DNA of 64,000 nucleotides from Adiantum capillus-veneris (GCA_014529385.2 CM043953.1:84450342-84514341), one strand, 5' to 3'. Counted from the stretch's first letter, positions 20,541 to 30,821 are shown. Translations and numbers: made by a program. Notes: a model not told the origin generated them from the sequence alone.

Positions 20541-20640
20541 CCCTCCTCTTTCTCTCTCCTACACATTTCACTTCCTTGAGTTCACCCCCCCCCCCCCCCC
20601 CCCCCCCCCCCTCCCCCCCCTTTACCCCCCTCAAAACTAT
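20155..20640. repeat. Low-complexity block: duplicated unit with (CA)n, (CT)n and poly-C
   Basis: A unit with GATAAATCGTAGCAAGGAAA, AATCCTTAGATAA and TATGTCCTT occurs at about 20160-20270 and again at about 20395-20495. Between and after the copies lie (CA)n at 20322-20380, (CT)n at 20497-20538 and a C-rich run at 20586-20629. No gene is supportable. Open frames here are repeat translations (poly-Leu/Ser, poly-Pro). Confidence 0.85.
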
Positions 20641-21744
20641 GGAAGCATCTCTTGTGATACCCCTTAATGAAATCCTTTTCCAAGATTGAACACACCCCTT
20701 TGATGCTAGAGATGAAGATGATCTCACCAAAAAGCCTATCGAATCACATGCTCTTACACATTCCACTCAAGAAATCTAAAGGGGAGGGGCAAACCCCGAA
20801 ACCTGAGAAACTTCTCGTAACAGGGATACATCTGTTCAAAGACCGTCTTTTGAGAAGCCTCACCAAGAAATCATTGGGGAATCTCAAGAAAGATGTGGAT
20901 TTCAATAAACCTGATACTTGGGATCTATTTTCCCAAAGCATTCAAAAAGCAATCAAAAGCTTAGGCACTCAAATTAAAGAAAGCAATGAGGCACACCTCA
21001 AGAATCTCACAATCGAGGTGGCTTGACTAGCCTCAAGCAAGGCTGTTGGGCTAGCTATCAACGATGAGCGAATGTTGTGCCTCCTACCTAGTGAATAGCT
21101 TGAGGGAAATCCAAGAAAGAGAGATTTCTCTCTAGGGAGACCTTCCTACAACCAAAAAGCTATAATTAAGCACATTGTTCAGGGCTTTAAAAGTAAAAAA
21201 GACTCAAGGCCGTGTCCACTCTCTCTCTCTGATGAGACTCTCTCTATGATGAGAATGGGAATGTAGTTCCGAACCAAGATGAGATGGCTAGTCTAATGTT
21301 TAACTATCTAAGCTAGATTATTGGGCAACGAGAGACCTGGTCTCACGAGTTGAATGAAGCTAGAGTGACTTTGCTTGAGAGTGTTGAGAAGAAGGTTCCC
21401 CAATTGGAAGCCAACCGCTTGGAACTGACATTGTCCGAAGAAAAATGTTCAATAGAATTGAATGCTCTTGGGAAGGAAAATTCCCCTGGTTGGGATGGGC
21501 TAATGGTTGAATTCCTCACAGAATTTTGGGATGATCTCAACGTACCAGTTGCGCAATTGGCTAACCAACCCATTACCAATGGGTCATTGGATTCAAGTGT
21601 GATGAAAGGGCTTATCAAACCCATCCCTGAATAGGTTTTTTTCTCTCAACTAAAGCATTGGCACCCTATTACTATGATGTCAATAGCTTACAAAATTATT
21701 GCCAAGGAAGTCGCCCTTAGACTATCTCCTCTACTCAATAGGAT
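20641..21744 (+). pseudogene. LINE (non-LTR retrotransposon) reverse transcriptase, 5' part
   Basis: The diagnostic block is ELNALGKENSPGWDGLMVEF followed by LTEFWDDLN and SVMKGLIKPIP (21450-21630), which matches the RT N-terminal motif of plant LINEs (K-SPGWDGL...FW). Upstream, 20667-21026 is open and contains W-DLFSQSIQKAIKSLG, probably the linker before RT. The frame then runs through ALRLSPLLNRI, where element J interrupts it. The RT continues at 30934. Several stops show it is dead. Confidence 0.75.
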
Positions 21745-22698
21745 TGATCCGAGCCTATCACAAATTTTTGTTTATCACATTTTGTTGGTTTTCCTTGCTT
21801 CTAGAGGTTTACAATAAAAGAAAGAGTGAGAACAACCTCTTGGAAAAATTTAAAAAAAATGATTTTTTCTTGACTAGTTCACCGGAGGTGAAAGGTAGAG
21901 GGAGAACCTAGTGGTAAAGGGAAGGGAAAATATGTAAATGTGAAAAGAAAAAATATGATGTGGTTGTGGAGCCATGCACCCATGATTCAAGGGTCATGAG
22001 TGGCTCATATCATCATGGCTTTGGAGCCATATGATGATTCAAACAAATGGGACCCAAGTGGAAGACTTGGTAAAGGAAGAAACCAGGCACATGATTTTGT
22101 TGAATTTTTCAAAAATACTTCCACTCCGATCCAAGAAAAGTTGTCTTCATCAAAGTTGTAACTGACGAGCTGAAGATTCTGGCCATATTTTTTTTATAAT
22201 TTTTGCATCTACGGTCTAGGAGATATGGCCAAAATGGTGGACGGCAGTTTTTTCAACTGTGGTGGAGACCACCCCCTACCTTTACACACACACACCCTTC
22301 CTTTTCCACATTGAGACCTTCTTTTAAATCAGCCATTAGTCTTCTCACCCTCCTCTCCTTCCTCCTCTCTCTCAAGCTCAAAAACCCATCAAAGTTCCTC
22401 TTCTAATCACCTCTCAAGTCATGCTTAATCTTGTTGTAATTCATAAGTTCTCACTCAACCCCTTTCTATTATTACTAGATATGTATTGATTTTATGTAGA
22501 TTCTTTACATTTTAAAATAAGGAAGCTCTTGGACTCAAGCTATGGAGGAAGGAGTGAAGACAACACAAGTGATGATGGAGCTAATTGGTCAACAAATCAC
22601 TTGGAAGGAGCTTCTTCATTGGTTGAATGTCCCTAATCAAGCTTCATTTGTACAAATTACACTAGTATCTTAACCTCACTCCTAATCACTCTCTTTCC

Positions 22699-22706
22699 TA
22701 TATAAA
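22699..22706 (+). promoter_or_regulatory. TATA box in J 5' LTR
   Basis: TATATAAA in the context TTTCCTATATAAAGAGGCC. The same sequence occurs in the 3' LTR at about 30413-30420. Confidence 0.7.
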
Positions 22707-23019
22707 GAGGCCTTCCCCTTTGTAATTTCAAGCCTCCCTCAGCCCATTGAGCCTTTGTATCACTCACCATGAGCCCATAAGCTCATTCATTCACTCTATT
22801 CTTGCACATCCTAGAGTGCAAATTGTTTCATGCTAGTAACCTCTCCTCCTCTTACTTATGTTAATTAAGAGAAATGTTTTATATGCGTGTGAGAGTGCTT
22901 GATGTGATCTTGGCTAATCCTTGAGTGACTGTTTGGTAATCTATATGCTATTTGTGTTGGGAGTGTTTGAAGTCATCCATTCCTTGTACACACACCACGG
23001 TTAATGCTTCATTCATAGT

Positions 23020-23020
<1 letters not shown>

Positions 23021-23098
<78 letters not shown>
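23021..23098. repeat. (CT)n microsatellite in J 5' LTR
   Basis: A long pure CT run. The 3' LTR copy is at about 30736-30809 with a slightly different length, as expected from slippage after insertion. Confidence 0.95.
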
Positions 23099-23106
<8 letters not shown>

Positions 23107-23222
23107 AGCGGTCCTAGTCCACGCTCCCAAGACTAGGTGGTGCCCTCATCTCATTTCCCTTGTGGCGCAATGGAGTTTGTTTTGGTGTAGAGGCCGCCAT
23201 TCCAAATTTCCTTCGTCATAAA

Positions 23223-23240
23223 TTGGTGCCCCCACTGAGG
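23223..23240 (+). promoter_or_regulatory. Putative primer-binding site of J
   Basis: TTGGTGCCCCCACTGAGG lies four bases after the LTR end and starts with TGG, the complement of a tRNA CCA end. It differs from the tRNA-Met type of the other elements in this window. I did not identify the tRNA. Confidence 0.55.
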
Positions 23241-23268
23241 AGTTCTCAAGCAGCGCTCTATCAATCCT

Positions 23269-23772
23269 ATGAAGGAAGATCCATCAAATTCTCTGAGACT
23301 TCCACTATGGTCTCCCCAAGAAGCTCGAGAAAAGAAGCGTCTTTATCGACAAACGGCACGTATGCGGGTAAAGAGAGTTAACTACACACACCCTTCTTTG
23401 CTTCAAGGAAAATCTTGTAGTCACCAAGTCCCTAGGTCAAAAAATTGTGTTGAGTGCTTTGTGGCTAGTGTGAAGACACTCCCTTTGAAGCCTCGACTTC
23501 AGGTGGTGAAAGCACTCTCAAACTCGGGTATTAACAAGTTTTTGGAGGGGGAGCTACACATCAATGGGGTGCGGTATTGGCAAGAGGCTACATATGGTGA
23601 TGCACTCCAACTACTACTAGCAAGAAGGCTCAAGGTGGTTGAGAGGGTAGCCATCGAACCCTATGAACTCTACAAAGCTGAAGATGGTCACACCAAAGCT
23701 AGGCTAATCACTGGTGAGCAAATTCTTCGCATCTCTCAAATGGTGGGATCCAAGAGAGCTCAACTTCAATGA
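23269..23772 (+). CDS. J leader ORF, 167 aa, unknown
   Basis: An uninterrupted ATG-started frame lies between the PBS and gag. The N-terminus is basic (EAREKKRLYRQTARMRVKRV). The middle holds a cysteine pair (SKNCVECFVASVKTLPLKPR). The C-terminal half (LEGELHINGVRYWQEATYGD, LLLARRLKVVERVAIEPYEL) looks like a folded domain. I do not recognise a family. Tat/Ogre-type elements are known to carry an extra ORF upstream of gag, and this may be its equivalent. No matching frame is present in the K leader. Confidence 0.6.
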   Translation: MKEDPSNSLRLPLWSPQEAREKKRLYRQTARMRVKRVNYTHPSLLQGKSCSHQVPRSKNCVECFVASVKTLPLKPRLQVVKALSNSGINKFLEGELHINGVRYWQEATYGDALQLLLARRLKVVERVAIEPYELYKAEDGHTKARLITGEQILRISQMVGSKRAQLQ

Positions 23773-23805
23773 AGTGCTTCATGGAAGGTTGTAATTAATG
23801 CACCA

Positions 23806-24015
23806 ATGAATAATCCCATTTTCCACAACTTTCAATCAGTTCAGAATATTAGGGTGAATGTGCGCATTGATAGAAAGATTTTTTTCCAACAAAGATTGGT
23901 CTTCTATTTTGGAGCTGAGAGGTTGAGAGAGATATTGCTGTCCCCTGACCCTATAATATTTCCTATTTTGGAGTATAATGTATCTTTTGATGTTCACATC
24001 TTCATCTTGCTTTAA
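23806..24015 (+). CDS. J small leader ORF-b, 69 aa, conserved in K
   Basis: The ATG-started frame has the core IRVNVRIDRKIFFQQRLVFY, then FGAERLREILLSPDPIIFP and a hydrophobic end SFDVHIFILL. The K-leader ORF at 39505-39729 has the same layout (IRVNIWISQKIHFQQRIVFL, SPDPIILPIIDYDFSFDV). It also resembles the next ORF: shared K-x-x-FQ, G-x-x-RL-x-EI, P-x-I-x-P, D-V-x-IF. No known family is recognised. Only nine bases separate its stop from the next ATG. Confidence 0.65.
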   Translation: MNNPIFHNFQSVQNIRVNVRIDRKIFFQQRLVFYFGAERLREILLSPDPIIFPILEYNVSFDVHIFILL

Positions 24016-24024
24016 GCATACTCC

Positions 24025-24237
24025 ATGAATCATAGGGATTTATATGGACCTTTCCAACCTCTTGCTAGACAAACTGTGCATATAATAGCTAGCACAAAGC
24101 TTAGGTTCCAAAACATCATAAGGGACTTACTAGGCCCTCGTCGTCTAGCTGAGATTAATGCATCTATCAATCCATTTATTCTACCCTTAATAAGATATGA
24201 TTTGGGCCTAGACGTTTTCATCTTTGTGCTATATTGA
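24025..24237 (+). CDS. J small leader ORF-c, 70 aa, conserved in K
   Basis: Starts MNHRDLYGPFQPLARQTVHI. The core is ASTKLRFQNIIRDLLGPRRL, then INASINPFILPLIRYDLGLD and the end VFIFVLY. The K-leader counterpart (39726-39938) begins MNQEDLYSQLIPIARQNIYI and shares STKL.FQ..IR.L.G..RL, SSINPFILPMIRYD and LDVFIFVL. Most differences are conservative, which suggests the protein has been maintained. It lies immediately before gag, whose first ATG is at 24258. Function unknown; it looks like a tandem duplicate of ORF-b. Confidence 0.68.
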   Translation: MNHRDLYGPFQPLARQTVHIIASTKLRFQNIIRDLLGPRRLAEINASINPFILPLIRYDLGLDVFIFVLY

Positions 24238-24257
24238 GAGGAAGGCAACCCACTTTT

Positions 24258-27200
24258 ATGATGGCTTTCCCAAATTTTTTCGGGCGTAGTGGGGAAAATG
24301 CTGGGGATTTTTTGGATAACTTGGAGATGGCTTTCCTTGTCTCCGGGAGGGATGACGAAGCATTGAAATTGAGAGCTTTTCCTTTGGTGCTCAAAGAAGA
24401 AGCTAGGGTATGGTTCCAAGCTCTAGATCCAACCCAAAGAATTGATTGGGAGGGATTGAAGGTGGCTTTCCTACGAAGATTTCAACGAGCCAATTCGGCA
24501 GAAGAACTATGGCAACGGCTTCTGTCCCTTCATCAAGTTGACCCTCATGGTTATGCAACCTATGAGGAAGGTTTTCTGAAACTTTGGGGGCAATGGTCAG
24601 ACTCACTAAACCCTGGTGAGCGAGCTCCCAATTGCCTCCAAAAGGATCGATTTATCTCAGGTTTGTACCCCTTGCTAAGGGAGAAGGTAAAGGGAAAATT
24701 TCCAAATGCTTTTGAAGATGCCTTAAGAATTGCTAGGGAAAAGAATAGAAAGATTCTCTATCAAGCCCAAGCTGGCCAGCTAGCTTTGGGAGGCAATATC
24801 ACAACTATGGAAGCTTCTCACATACCTCCAAATGTGCCTAATGCACCAGACCTCAATAGAGGTCAACAAGAAGATATGCTCCAACAAATAAACAATCTCA
24901 CAAACCAGCTAGAGGGGTTGAGAGTAAATCTTGTGCAGGGTGTAAGAAGGCCTATTGAGGGAAATGGTGGGAATCGGCCACCAATGCGACGTCAAGCAAG
25001 GGAAATGTTGTGTTACAATTGTGGGGAAATTGGCCACGGCATGTATAATTGCCCTCATCCCAGAAGATATGACTACCCTGTCAGAGGTCCTCGACAACAA
25101 GTAAGTCCACCCCGTGCTAGAGCTCAAGCACAAGAGCAACCGCAACCTCAAATTTTGCAGCCACCTCGTGCTCAAGCTCAAGCCCCTGCTACTCAACCAA
25201 ATGTGAGCATCATAAGGATGGAGGAGGTCCTCAAGGGCAGAAGCAACCAGGAAGAAATAGTTAAAGGGAAGATGAAGATAGATGAAGTGGCTACAATGCC
25301 TATCAAACGTGTGCGTGTCCAAGATGAAGTAGGTAAAGAAACAAGCAAGGATGCAAGCAATGAAGCAAGTACATCTCGGGCAACTAAAGATGAAGCCAAG
25401 AAGAGAAAGACCCGTACTAGGTCTCAAATTGACATCTCTGATTTCCCTATGGGATCTCGGACACAACCTTATGACTTGACAGCTGATGTGAGTTCTCAAG
25501 GACCAAAGATTACTTGGCCACAACTACTTCATATCTCCCCAAAGCTTCGACGACAATGGTCAAAAATGGTGAGCACGAGGGCAAAGCGAAGTAAGCTAGT
25601 AAGTGTAATCAAAGCATATGGTCTCAAGGATATAGTGCCTTTGGTGGAGGCTCAAATCAAGGGACAACGGATTCCAAAAACTTACATTGACAGTGGAGCA
25701 GAGGTTTGTGTCATGACAGAAAAGCTAATGCATCAATTGGGTTTAGAGGTAATGGAATCATCAAACTTTAGGGAAAAAATGGCCAATAATGTCTCTGTCA
25801 CTTGTGTGGGTGTAGTGAAAGCTTTGAGAGTTTCTGTTTTTGGAATCACTACCAAGGTTGATGCTTATGTGATGCCAGTAAAGGGAGAAGGATACCCCCT
25901 TATTTTAGGACGACCTTGGCTTATGGGTATAGGAGCTAGGCAAGATTGGGCAACAGGAGACTTGGAGTTGAGGCCTCGCATGGGTGGCCATAGTCGGAAG
26001 GTGGTTTATAACCTAAAGAATGGGCGACAAGAGAACCTTGAACTAGAGACGTCAGCTGATGAGTGGAGCTCAAGTGGATGCTCCTCATCCATGGACGAGG
26101 AAGAGAGTTCAAGTGAAGAGAGTGATAGCACTCTCGAAGTCATGGGCGTCACCATAAAGGAAACTACCTCATCAGAAGACAACCCAAGGATCCAAATGGA
26201 GAATGTGTGGGATGCCAGCCTAGAGGAGATGTTATCCAAGGATATAAAGGAAGAAGAAAAGGAGGGTTATGTAAATGTTCTCAAGAAGCATGCATCATTG
26301 TTTATTTCTGATTACACTCACATTACAGGTGTCACGGCAGTGAAGCATCATATCCATCTAAAAGAAGGGAGCAAGCCAGTAGTACAAAAACTAAGAAGAT
26401 TAGGAGTTGTGCAACAAAATGCACTGTTGTCTGAGGTGAAGAGACTCTTAGAAGCAGGATTCATATACCCAGTAGAAGATTCAGAATGGGTCTCCCCAGT
26501 AGTGGTGAGGCCAAAGAAGAATGGTAAATGGCGAGTGTGCGTGGATTACAAGCCACTAAATGCTGCAACAAAGAGGGACCACTTCCCTCTCCCATTTCAA
26601 GATGAGATTCTAAATGAAGTAGCAGGCCATGAGAGATACACAGTGTGTGATGGCTACTCTGGCTACTTTCAAATACGCATTGCAGAGGAGGACCAGAAAA
26701 AGAATACTTTCATCACACCATGGGGATGTTTTGCATTTCGAGTCATGCCTTTTGGTCTCACCAACGCTCCAGCCACCTTTCAACGATTCATGAACATGGT
26801 CTTCCAACCTTACTTTGGTAAGTCCATAAGGGTTTTCATAGATGACTTTTGTATTTACAGCTCCAAAAGTATGCATCTCGGCAAGATTGATGAAGGATTT
26901 ACTCGTTTAGCTAAGCTGGGTGGACAAATAAACAAGGACAAATGTCACATTGGGGAAAGCAAGGTTACACTATTAGGGCATGTAGTGTCCATTGATGGAA
27001 TCGAGGTAGATCCTGAAAAGATAGAAACATTGCTAAATCTACCTTCCCCAACTTCCATCAAACAATTAATCTCCTTCTTGCAAAAGCTAAGATATTTGAG
27101 TAGATTCATACACTTACTCTCCCAAGTGATATTTCCTCTACAACAGCTGACTCGTCAAGAGACGCTTATTTGGAGTGAAGAAAGTGAAGGGCATTTTAGA

Positions 27201-27269
27201 GAGATTAAAAAAATGTTAGGGTCACTCCCTGTAATCCTCCAACCTTGTTGGGAAGAACATTCTTTGTAA
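24258..27269 (+). CDS. J Gag-protease-RT polyprotein, frame ends in RNase H
   Basis: I place the start at ATG 24258 (MMAFPNFFGRSGENAGDFLD); the open frame begins slightly earlier without an ATG. Gag has the Retrotrans_gag pattern LRAFPLVLKEEARVWFQAL (residues about 35-60). The zinc knuckle CYNCGEIGHGMYNC is near residue 252. Retropepsin TYIDSGAEVCVMT is near 475. RT has WRVCVDYKPLNAATKRDHFP (about 760), [25 protein letters not shown] and the F-I-DD catalytic block (VFIDDFCIYS, about 860). The frame stops at 27269 at the start of RNase H and continues one frame back from 27245. The frame change looks like a single-base loss rather than a programmed slip. Confidence 0.9.
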   Translation: MMAFPNFFGRSGENAGDFLDNLEMAFLVSGRDDEALKLRAFPLVLKEEARVWFQALDPTQRIDWEGLKVAFLRRFQRANSAEELWQRLLSLHQVDPHGYATYEEGFLKLWGQWSDSLNPGERAPNCLQKDRFISGLYPLLREKVKGKFPNAFEDALRIAREKNRKILYQAQAGQLALGGNITTMEASHIPPNVPNAPDLNRGQQEDMLQQINNLTNQLEGLRVNLVQGVRRPIEGNGGNRPPMRRQAREMLCYNCGEIGHGMYNCPHPRRYDYPVRGPRQQVSPPRARAQAQEQPQPQILQPPRAQAQAPATQPNVSIIRMEEVLKGRSNQEEIVKGKMKIDEVATMPIKRVRVQDEVGKETSKDASNEASTSRATKDEAKKRKTRTRSQIDISDFPMGSRTQPYDLTADVSSQGPKITWPQLLHISPKLRRQWSKMVSTRAKRSKLVSVIKAYGLKDIVPLVEAQIKGQRIPKTYIDSGAEVCVMTEKLMHQLGLEVMESSNFREKMANNVSVTCVGVVKALRVSVFGITTKVDAYVMPVKGEGYPLILGRPWLMGIGARQDWATGDLELRPRMGGHSRKVVYNLKNGRQENLELETSADEWSSSGCSSSMDEEESSSEESDSTLEVMGVTIKETTSSEDNPRIQMENVWDASLEEMLSKDIKEEEKEGYVNVLKKHASLFISDYTHITGVTAVKHHIHLKEGSKPVVQKLRRLGVVQQNALLSEVKRLLEAGFIYPVEDSEWVSPVVVRPKKNGKWRVCVDYKPLNAATKRDHFPLPFQDEILNEVAGHERYTVCDGYSGYFQIRIAEEDQKKNTFITPWGCFAFRVMPFGLTNAPATFQRFMNMVFQPYFGKSIRVFIDDFCIYSSKSMHLGKIDEGFTRLAKLGGQINKDKCHIGESKVTLLGHVVSIDGIEVDPEKIETLLNLPSPTSIKQLISFLQKLRYLSRFIHLLSQVIFPLQQLTRQETLIWSEESEGHFREIKKMLGSLPVILQPCWEEHSL

Positions 27270-29416
27270 ACCCTAGTGTGGGAGAAGAAGCCATTGGTGC
27301 TGCCCTCCTACAAAAAGATCCAAAAACCTCCTTTATGAGGCCTGTGTATTTTGCTAGCCGCCTCATGGAAAACACAGAGAAGGCCTACACCATAATGGAA
27401 CAGCTAGTGTTAGCTCTCATGTTTGCGGTAACCAAATTTCGGCCATACTTGCTGCCGAAGAGGTTTGTAATTATCACTGTGGAGGATATGTTTCCCTATG
27501 CACTACAACATATGGAAATCTCTGACAAAATAGCAAAGTGGGTGGTGCGACTTCAAGAGTTTGATTATACAATACAGGTTGAAAGAACAACTCGAGCATG
27601 CTTAGCCGACATTTTAACAAACAAGTGCTATGAAAAAGTTTGCCATTTGAAGAGAAAGGAACTTCCACCACCTCCAGCTGTAGAGGCTTTGGTCAATGCT
27701 TATAGCCTCTACTTTGATGGAGCATACAAGAGAACCAAGGATAAGGCAGCTGCAGGCATCGTGGTCTTATCCCCATTGGGAGAGAGGATCCATGGTGAAG
27801 GGATCACTCTAGAAGATGTCCACTCCAACAATGAAGCAGAATATCATGCTCTAATTCATGGCCTTTGCTGGTGCCTCGATAATTCAATTAAGAGATTAAA
27901 CGCTTTTGGTGACTCCATGCTTTTGGTAAGGCAAATGCAAGGTACATGGGCTTGCAAAAATGCCCGTCTCTCTACTAAAATGAGAGAAGCAAAAGCTCTT
28001 ATGAGGAGATTTAGGGAGGCACAAGTACATCATGTACCAAGAGACCAGAACAAGGATGCAGACCACCTAGCATCATCAAAGTTAAATGAGTCAATAGTGG
28101 GAGCAGTGGCCATCAAACTTCCACTTCAGCAAGGCAAGGAGGACTTGGAAGATATTATGCACATTCTGGAGCAAGGAGAGGCTCCTAAACACTTGAATGC
28201 AGGGGAAAGGCGATGGTTAGCTAGGAAGGCTACCAGGTATCGCATAGTAAATGATGACTTGTATTGTCTTGGTAAGGATAGTGTGCTTAGGAGAGTTCCT
28301 TTGAAGAGTGAAATTGAAGAGATTTTAAAAGCTTGTCACGATGATATGTGTGGAGGACACTTTGCACACGACGTCACTAGTAGAAAGGTTCTACAAGCTG
28401 GGTTTACTTGGCCAAGTCTTCATCGTGATGTCAAATATTGGTGTCAAACATGTGATGAATGTCAGAAAGCAGGACCACGATGGCTCATAGCTGAACCTCA
28501 GAACCCAATAAAGGTATATGGGCCCTTTGAGAAGTGGGGAATTGATGCCATAGGGCCTCTACCACGCACTCAGTCAGGTAAAGAGTATATCATCATGGGA
28601 GTAGACTACATGACTAGATGGGCTGAGGCTATGCCGACCAATAGAATTACTGCTAAGGATGTGAGTCAGTTCATCTTTGACCACATCTGTTGCCGGTTTG
28701 GCACCCCTCTTGAAATACTATCTGATAGAGGACCAGGGTTTAGAGCAGAGTTGGTAGGAGAACTCATGAAGAAGCTAAATATTCAGCATCAACACTCTAC
28801 TGCTTACTACCCTCAGTGCAATGGTTTGGTGGAAAAGGTAAATGGAATCATTTGCAAAATTCTCACCAAACAGGTACATGCCAGGCGCCAAGATTGGGAC
28901 AAACACCTGAATGGAGCTCTATGGGCCTATAGAACCTCCTTCAAAACCACATTAGGGTACACACCCTTTCATTTGGTTTATGGAAAGGAGGCGCTTTTGC
29001 CCATTGAAGTCAAGTTAACAAGTCTTCGAATATTGGGTAGCCAGGTAGGCTCTCAAAAGGAGAAAGTACATCAAAGGATCATGGATCTAGAGAGGCTGCA
29101 ATTGGATCGTGAAGAAGCCATCAACCACTATTCTCAAGAAGCAGAGAAGCGCAGAGAAAAGTTCAACAAAAAGCTAGCATCCAAAGACATCAAAAAGGGA
29201 TCTCTGGTGCTTCGATATGACAATCGCCTCGACACTCGTAAGGATGGAAAGTTTCTTTTCCGATGGGAAGGCCCGTTCTTGGTCACCAAAAAGTTCAAAA
29301 ATGGCTCTTACAGACTTCAAGACATTGATGGTAAAGTGCACAAGACCAGGAAAAATGGATGGCGTCTAAAGCCTTATCACATCAGGATAAGGTCAGCTCA
29401 AGATCAAAGAAAGTAG
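27245..29416 (+). CDS. J dual RNase H and integrase (continuation of pol)
   Basis: The frame is open for 723 codons but lacks a natural ATG start, so it is the rest of pol. The first, gypsy-type RNase H spans FVNPSVGEEAIGAALLQKDP to ACLADIL. A second, archaeal-like RNase H follows with YFDGAYK, NNEAEYHALIHG, FGDSMLLV and DADHLA (27710-28070), carrying the D-E-D-D residues. Integrase has the zinc-binding residues in CHDDMCGGHFAHD and WCQTCDECQKAG, and the D-D-E triad in WGIDAIGPL, LSDRGPGFRAE and GLVEKVNGI. It ends without a chromodomain (GSYRLQDIDGKVHKTRKNGW). Confidence 0.9.
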   Translation: MLGRTFFVNPSVGEEAIGAALLQKDPKTSFMRPVYFASRLMENTEKAYTIMEQLVLALMFAVTKFRPYLLPKRFVIITVEDMFPYALQHMEISDKIAKWVVRLQEFDYTIQVERTTRACLADILTNKCYEKVCHLKRKELPPPPAVEALVNAYSLYFDGAYKRTKDKAAAGIVVLSPLGERIHGEGITLEDVHSNNEAEYHALIHGLCWCLDNSIKRLNAFGDSMLLVRQMQGTWACKNARLSTKMREAKALMRRFREAQVHHVPRDQNKDADHLASSKLNESIVGAVAIKLPLQQGKEDLEDIMHILEQGEAPKHLNAGERRWLARKATRYRIVNDDLYCLGKDSVLRRVPLKSEIEEILKACHDDMCGGHFAHDVTSRKVLQAGFTWPSLHRDVKYWCQTCDECQKAGPRWLIAEPQNPIKVYGPFEKWGIDAIGPLPRTQSGKEYIIMGVDYMTRWAEAMPTNRITAKDVSQFIFDHICCRFGTPLEILSDRGPGFRAELVGELMKKLNIQHQHSTAYYPQCNGLVEKVNGIICKILTKQVHARRQDWDKHLNGALWAYRTSFKTTLGYTPFHLVYGKEALLPIEVKLTSLRILGSQVGSQKEKVHQRIMDLERLQLDREEAINHYSQEAEKRREKFNKKLASKDIKKGSLVLRYDNRLDTRKDGKFLFRWEGPFLVTKKFKNGSYRLQDIDGKVHKTRKNGWRLKPYHIRIRSAQDQRK

Positions 29417-29447
29417 GCTAGAGGCATAAATACCCCTAGCCAGGTTT

Positions 29448-29454
29448 GGGGGGG
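29448..29454 (+). promoter_or_regulatory. J polypurine tract (G-run)
   Basis: TTTGGGGGGGCTA lies immediately before the 3' LTR start TGATCC, as expected for the plus-strand primer. Confidence 0.7.
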
Positions 29455-29457
29455 CTA

Positions 29458-30734
29458 TGATCCGAGCCTATCACAAATTTTTGTTTATCACATTTTGTTG
29501 GTTTTCCTTGCTTCTAGAGGTTTACAATAAAAGAAAGAGTGAGAACAACCTCTTGGAAAAATTTTAAAAAAATGATTTTTTCTTGACTAGTTCACCGGAG
29601 GTGAAAGGTAGAGGGAGAACCTAGTGGTAAAGGGAAGGGAAAATATGTAAATGTGAAAAGAAAAAATATGATGTGGTTGTGGAGCCATGCACCCATGATT
29701 CAAGGGTCATGAGTGGCTCATATCATCATGGCTTTGGAGCCATATGATGATTCAAACAAATGGGACCCAAGTGGAAGACTTGGTAAAGGAAGAAACCAGG
29801 CACATGATTTTGTTGAATTTTTCAAAAATACTTCCACTCCGATCCAAGAAAAGTTGTCTTCATCAAAGTTGTAACTGACGAGCTGAAGATTCTGGCCATA
29901 TTTTTTTTATAATTTTTGCATCTACGGTCTAGGAGATATGGCCAAAATGGTGGACGGCAGTTTTTTCAACTGTGGTGGAGACCACCCCCCTACCTTTACA
30001 CACACACACCCTTCCTTTTCCACATTGAGACCTTCTTTTAAAATCAGCCATTAGTCTTCTCACCCTCCTCTCCTTCCTCCTCTCTCTCAAGCTCAAAAAC
30101 CCATCAAAGTTCCTCTTCTAATCACCTCTCAAGTCATGCTTAATCTTGTTGTAATTCATAAGTTCTCACTCAACCCCTTTCTATTATTACTAGATATGTA
30201 TTGATTTTATGTAGATTCTTTACATTTTAAAATAAGGAAGCTCTTGGACTCAAGCTATGGAGGAAGGAGTGAAGACAACACAAGTGATGATGGAGCTAAT
30301 TGGTCAACAAATCACTTGGAAGGAGCTTCTTCATTGGTTGAATGTCCCTAATCAAGCTTCATTTGTACAAATTACACTTGTATCTTAACCTCACTCCTAA
30401 TCACTCTCTTTCCTATATAAAGAGGCCTTCCCCTTTGTAATTTCAAGCCTCCCTCAGCCCATTGAGCCTTTGTATCACTCACCATGAGCCCATAAGCTCA
30501 TTCATTCACTCTATTCTTGCACATCCTAGAGTGCAAATTGTTTCATGCTAGTAACCTCTCCTCCTCTTACTTATGTTAATTAAGAGAAATGTTTTATATG
30601 CGTGTGAGAGTGCTTGATGTGATCTTGGCTAATCCTTGAGTGACTGTTTGGTAATCTATATGCTATTTGTGTTGGGAGTGTTTGAAGTCATCCATTCCTT
30701 GTACACACACCACGGTTAATGCTTCATTCATAGT

Positions 30735-30821
<87 letters not shown>

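Larger units (their letters stand above)
21745..23218 (+). mobile_element. J 5' LTR
   Basis: Begins TGATCCGAGCC and ends CTTCGTCA. A TATA box (CCTATATAAAGAGG) is at 22698-22711, and a (CT)n microsatellite at 23021-23098 ends in GTGTGTGTAG. The promoter should drive the full-length RNA. Confidence 0.9.

Noticed and set aside
20455-20766. Open frames of poly-Leu/Ser, poly-Pro and Arg/Glu in both directions
   Set aside because: They are translations of (CT)n and poly-C tracts; the same applies to frames over the CT runs at 23021-23098 and 30736-30809, and over (GT)n at 8196-8265.
27245-27269. Programmed -1 frameshift between the two J pol frames
   Set aside because: The overlap lacks a slippery heptamer, and the break falls inside the first RNase H rather than at a domain border; a one-base loss is simpler.
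24258-29416. Endogenous pararetrovirus (caulimovirid) instead of a retrotransposon
   Set aside because: An integrase with zinc site and D-D-E triad, paired near-identical LTRs, a PPT and a target duplication are all present; no movement protein is seen.
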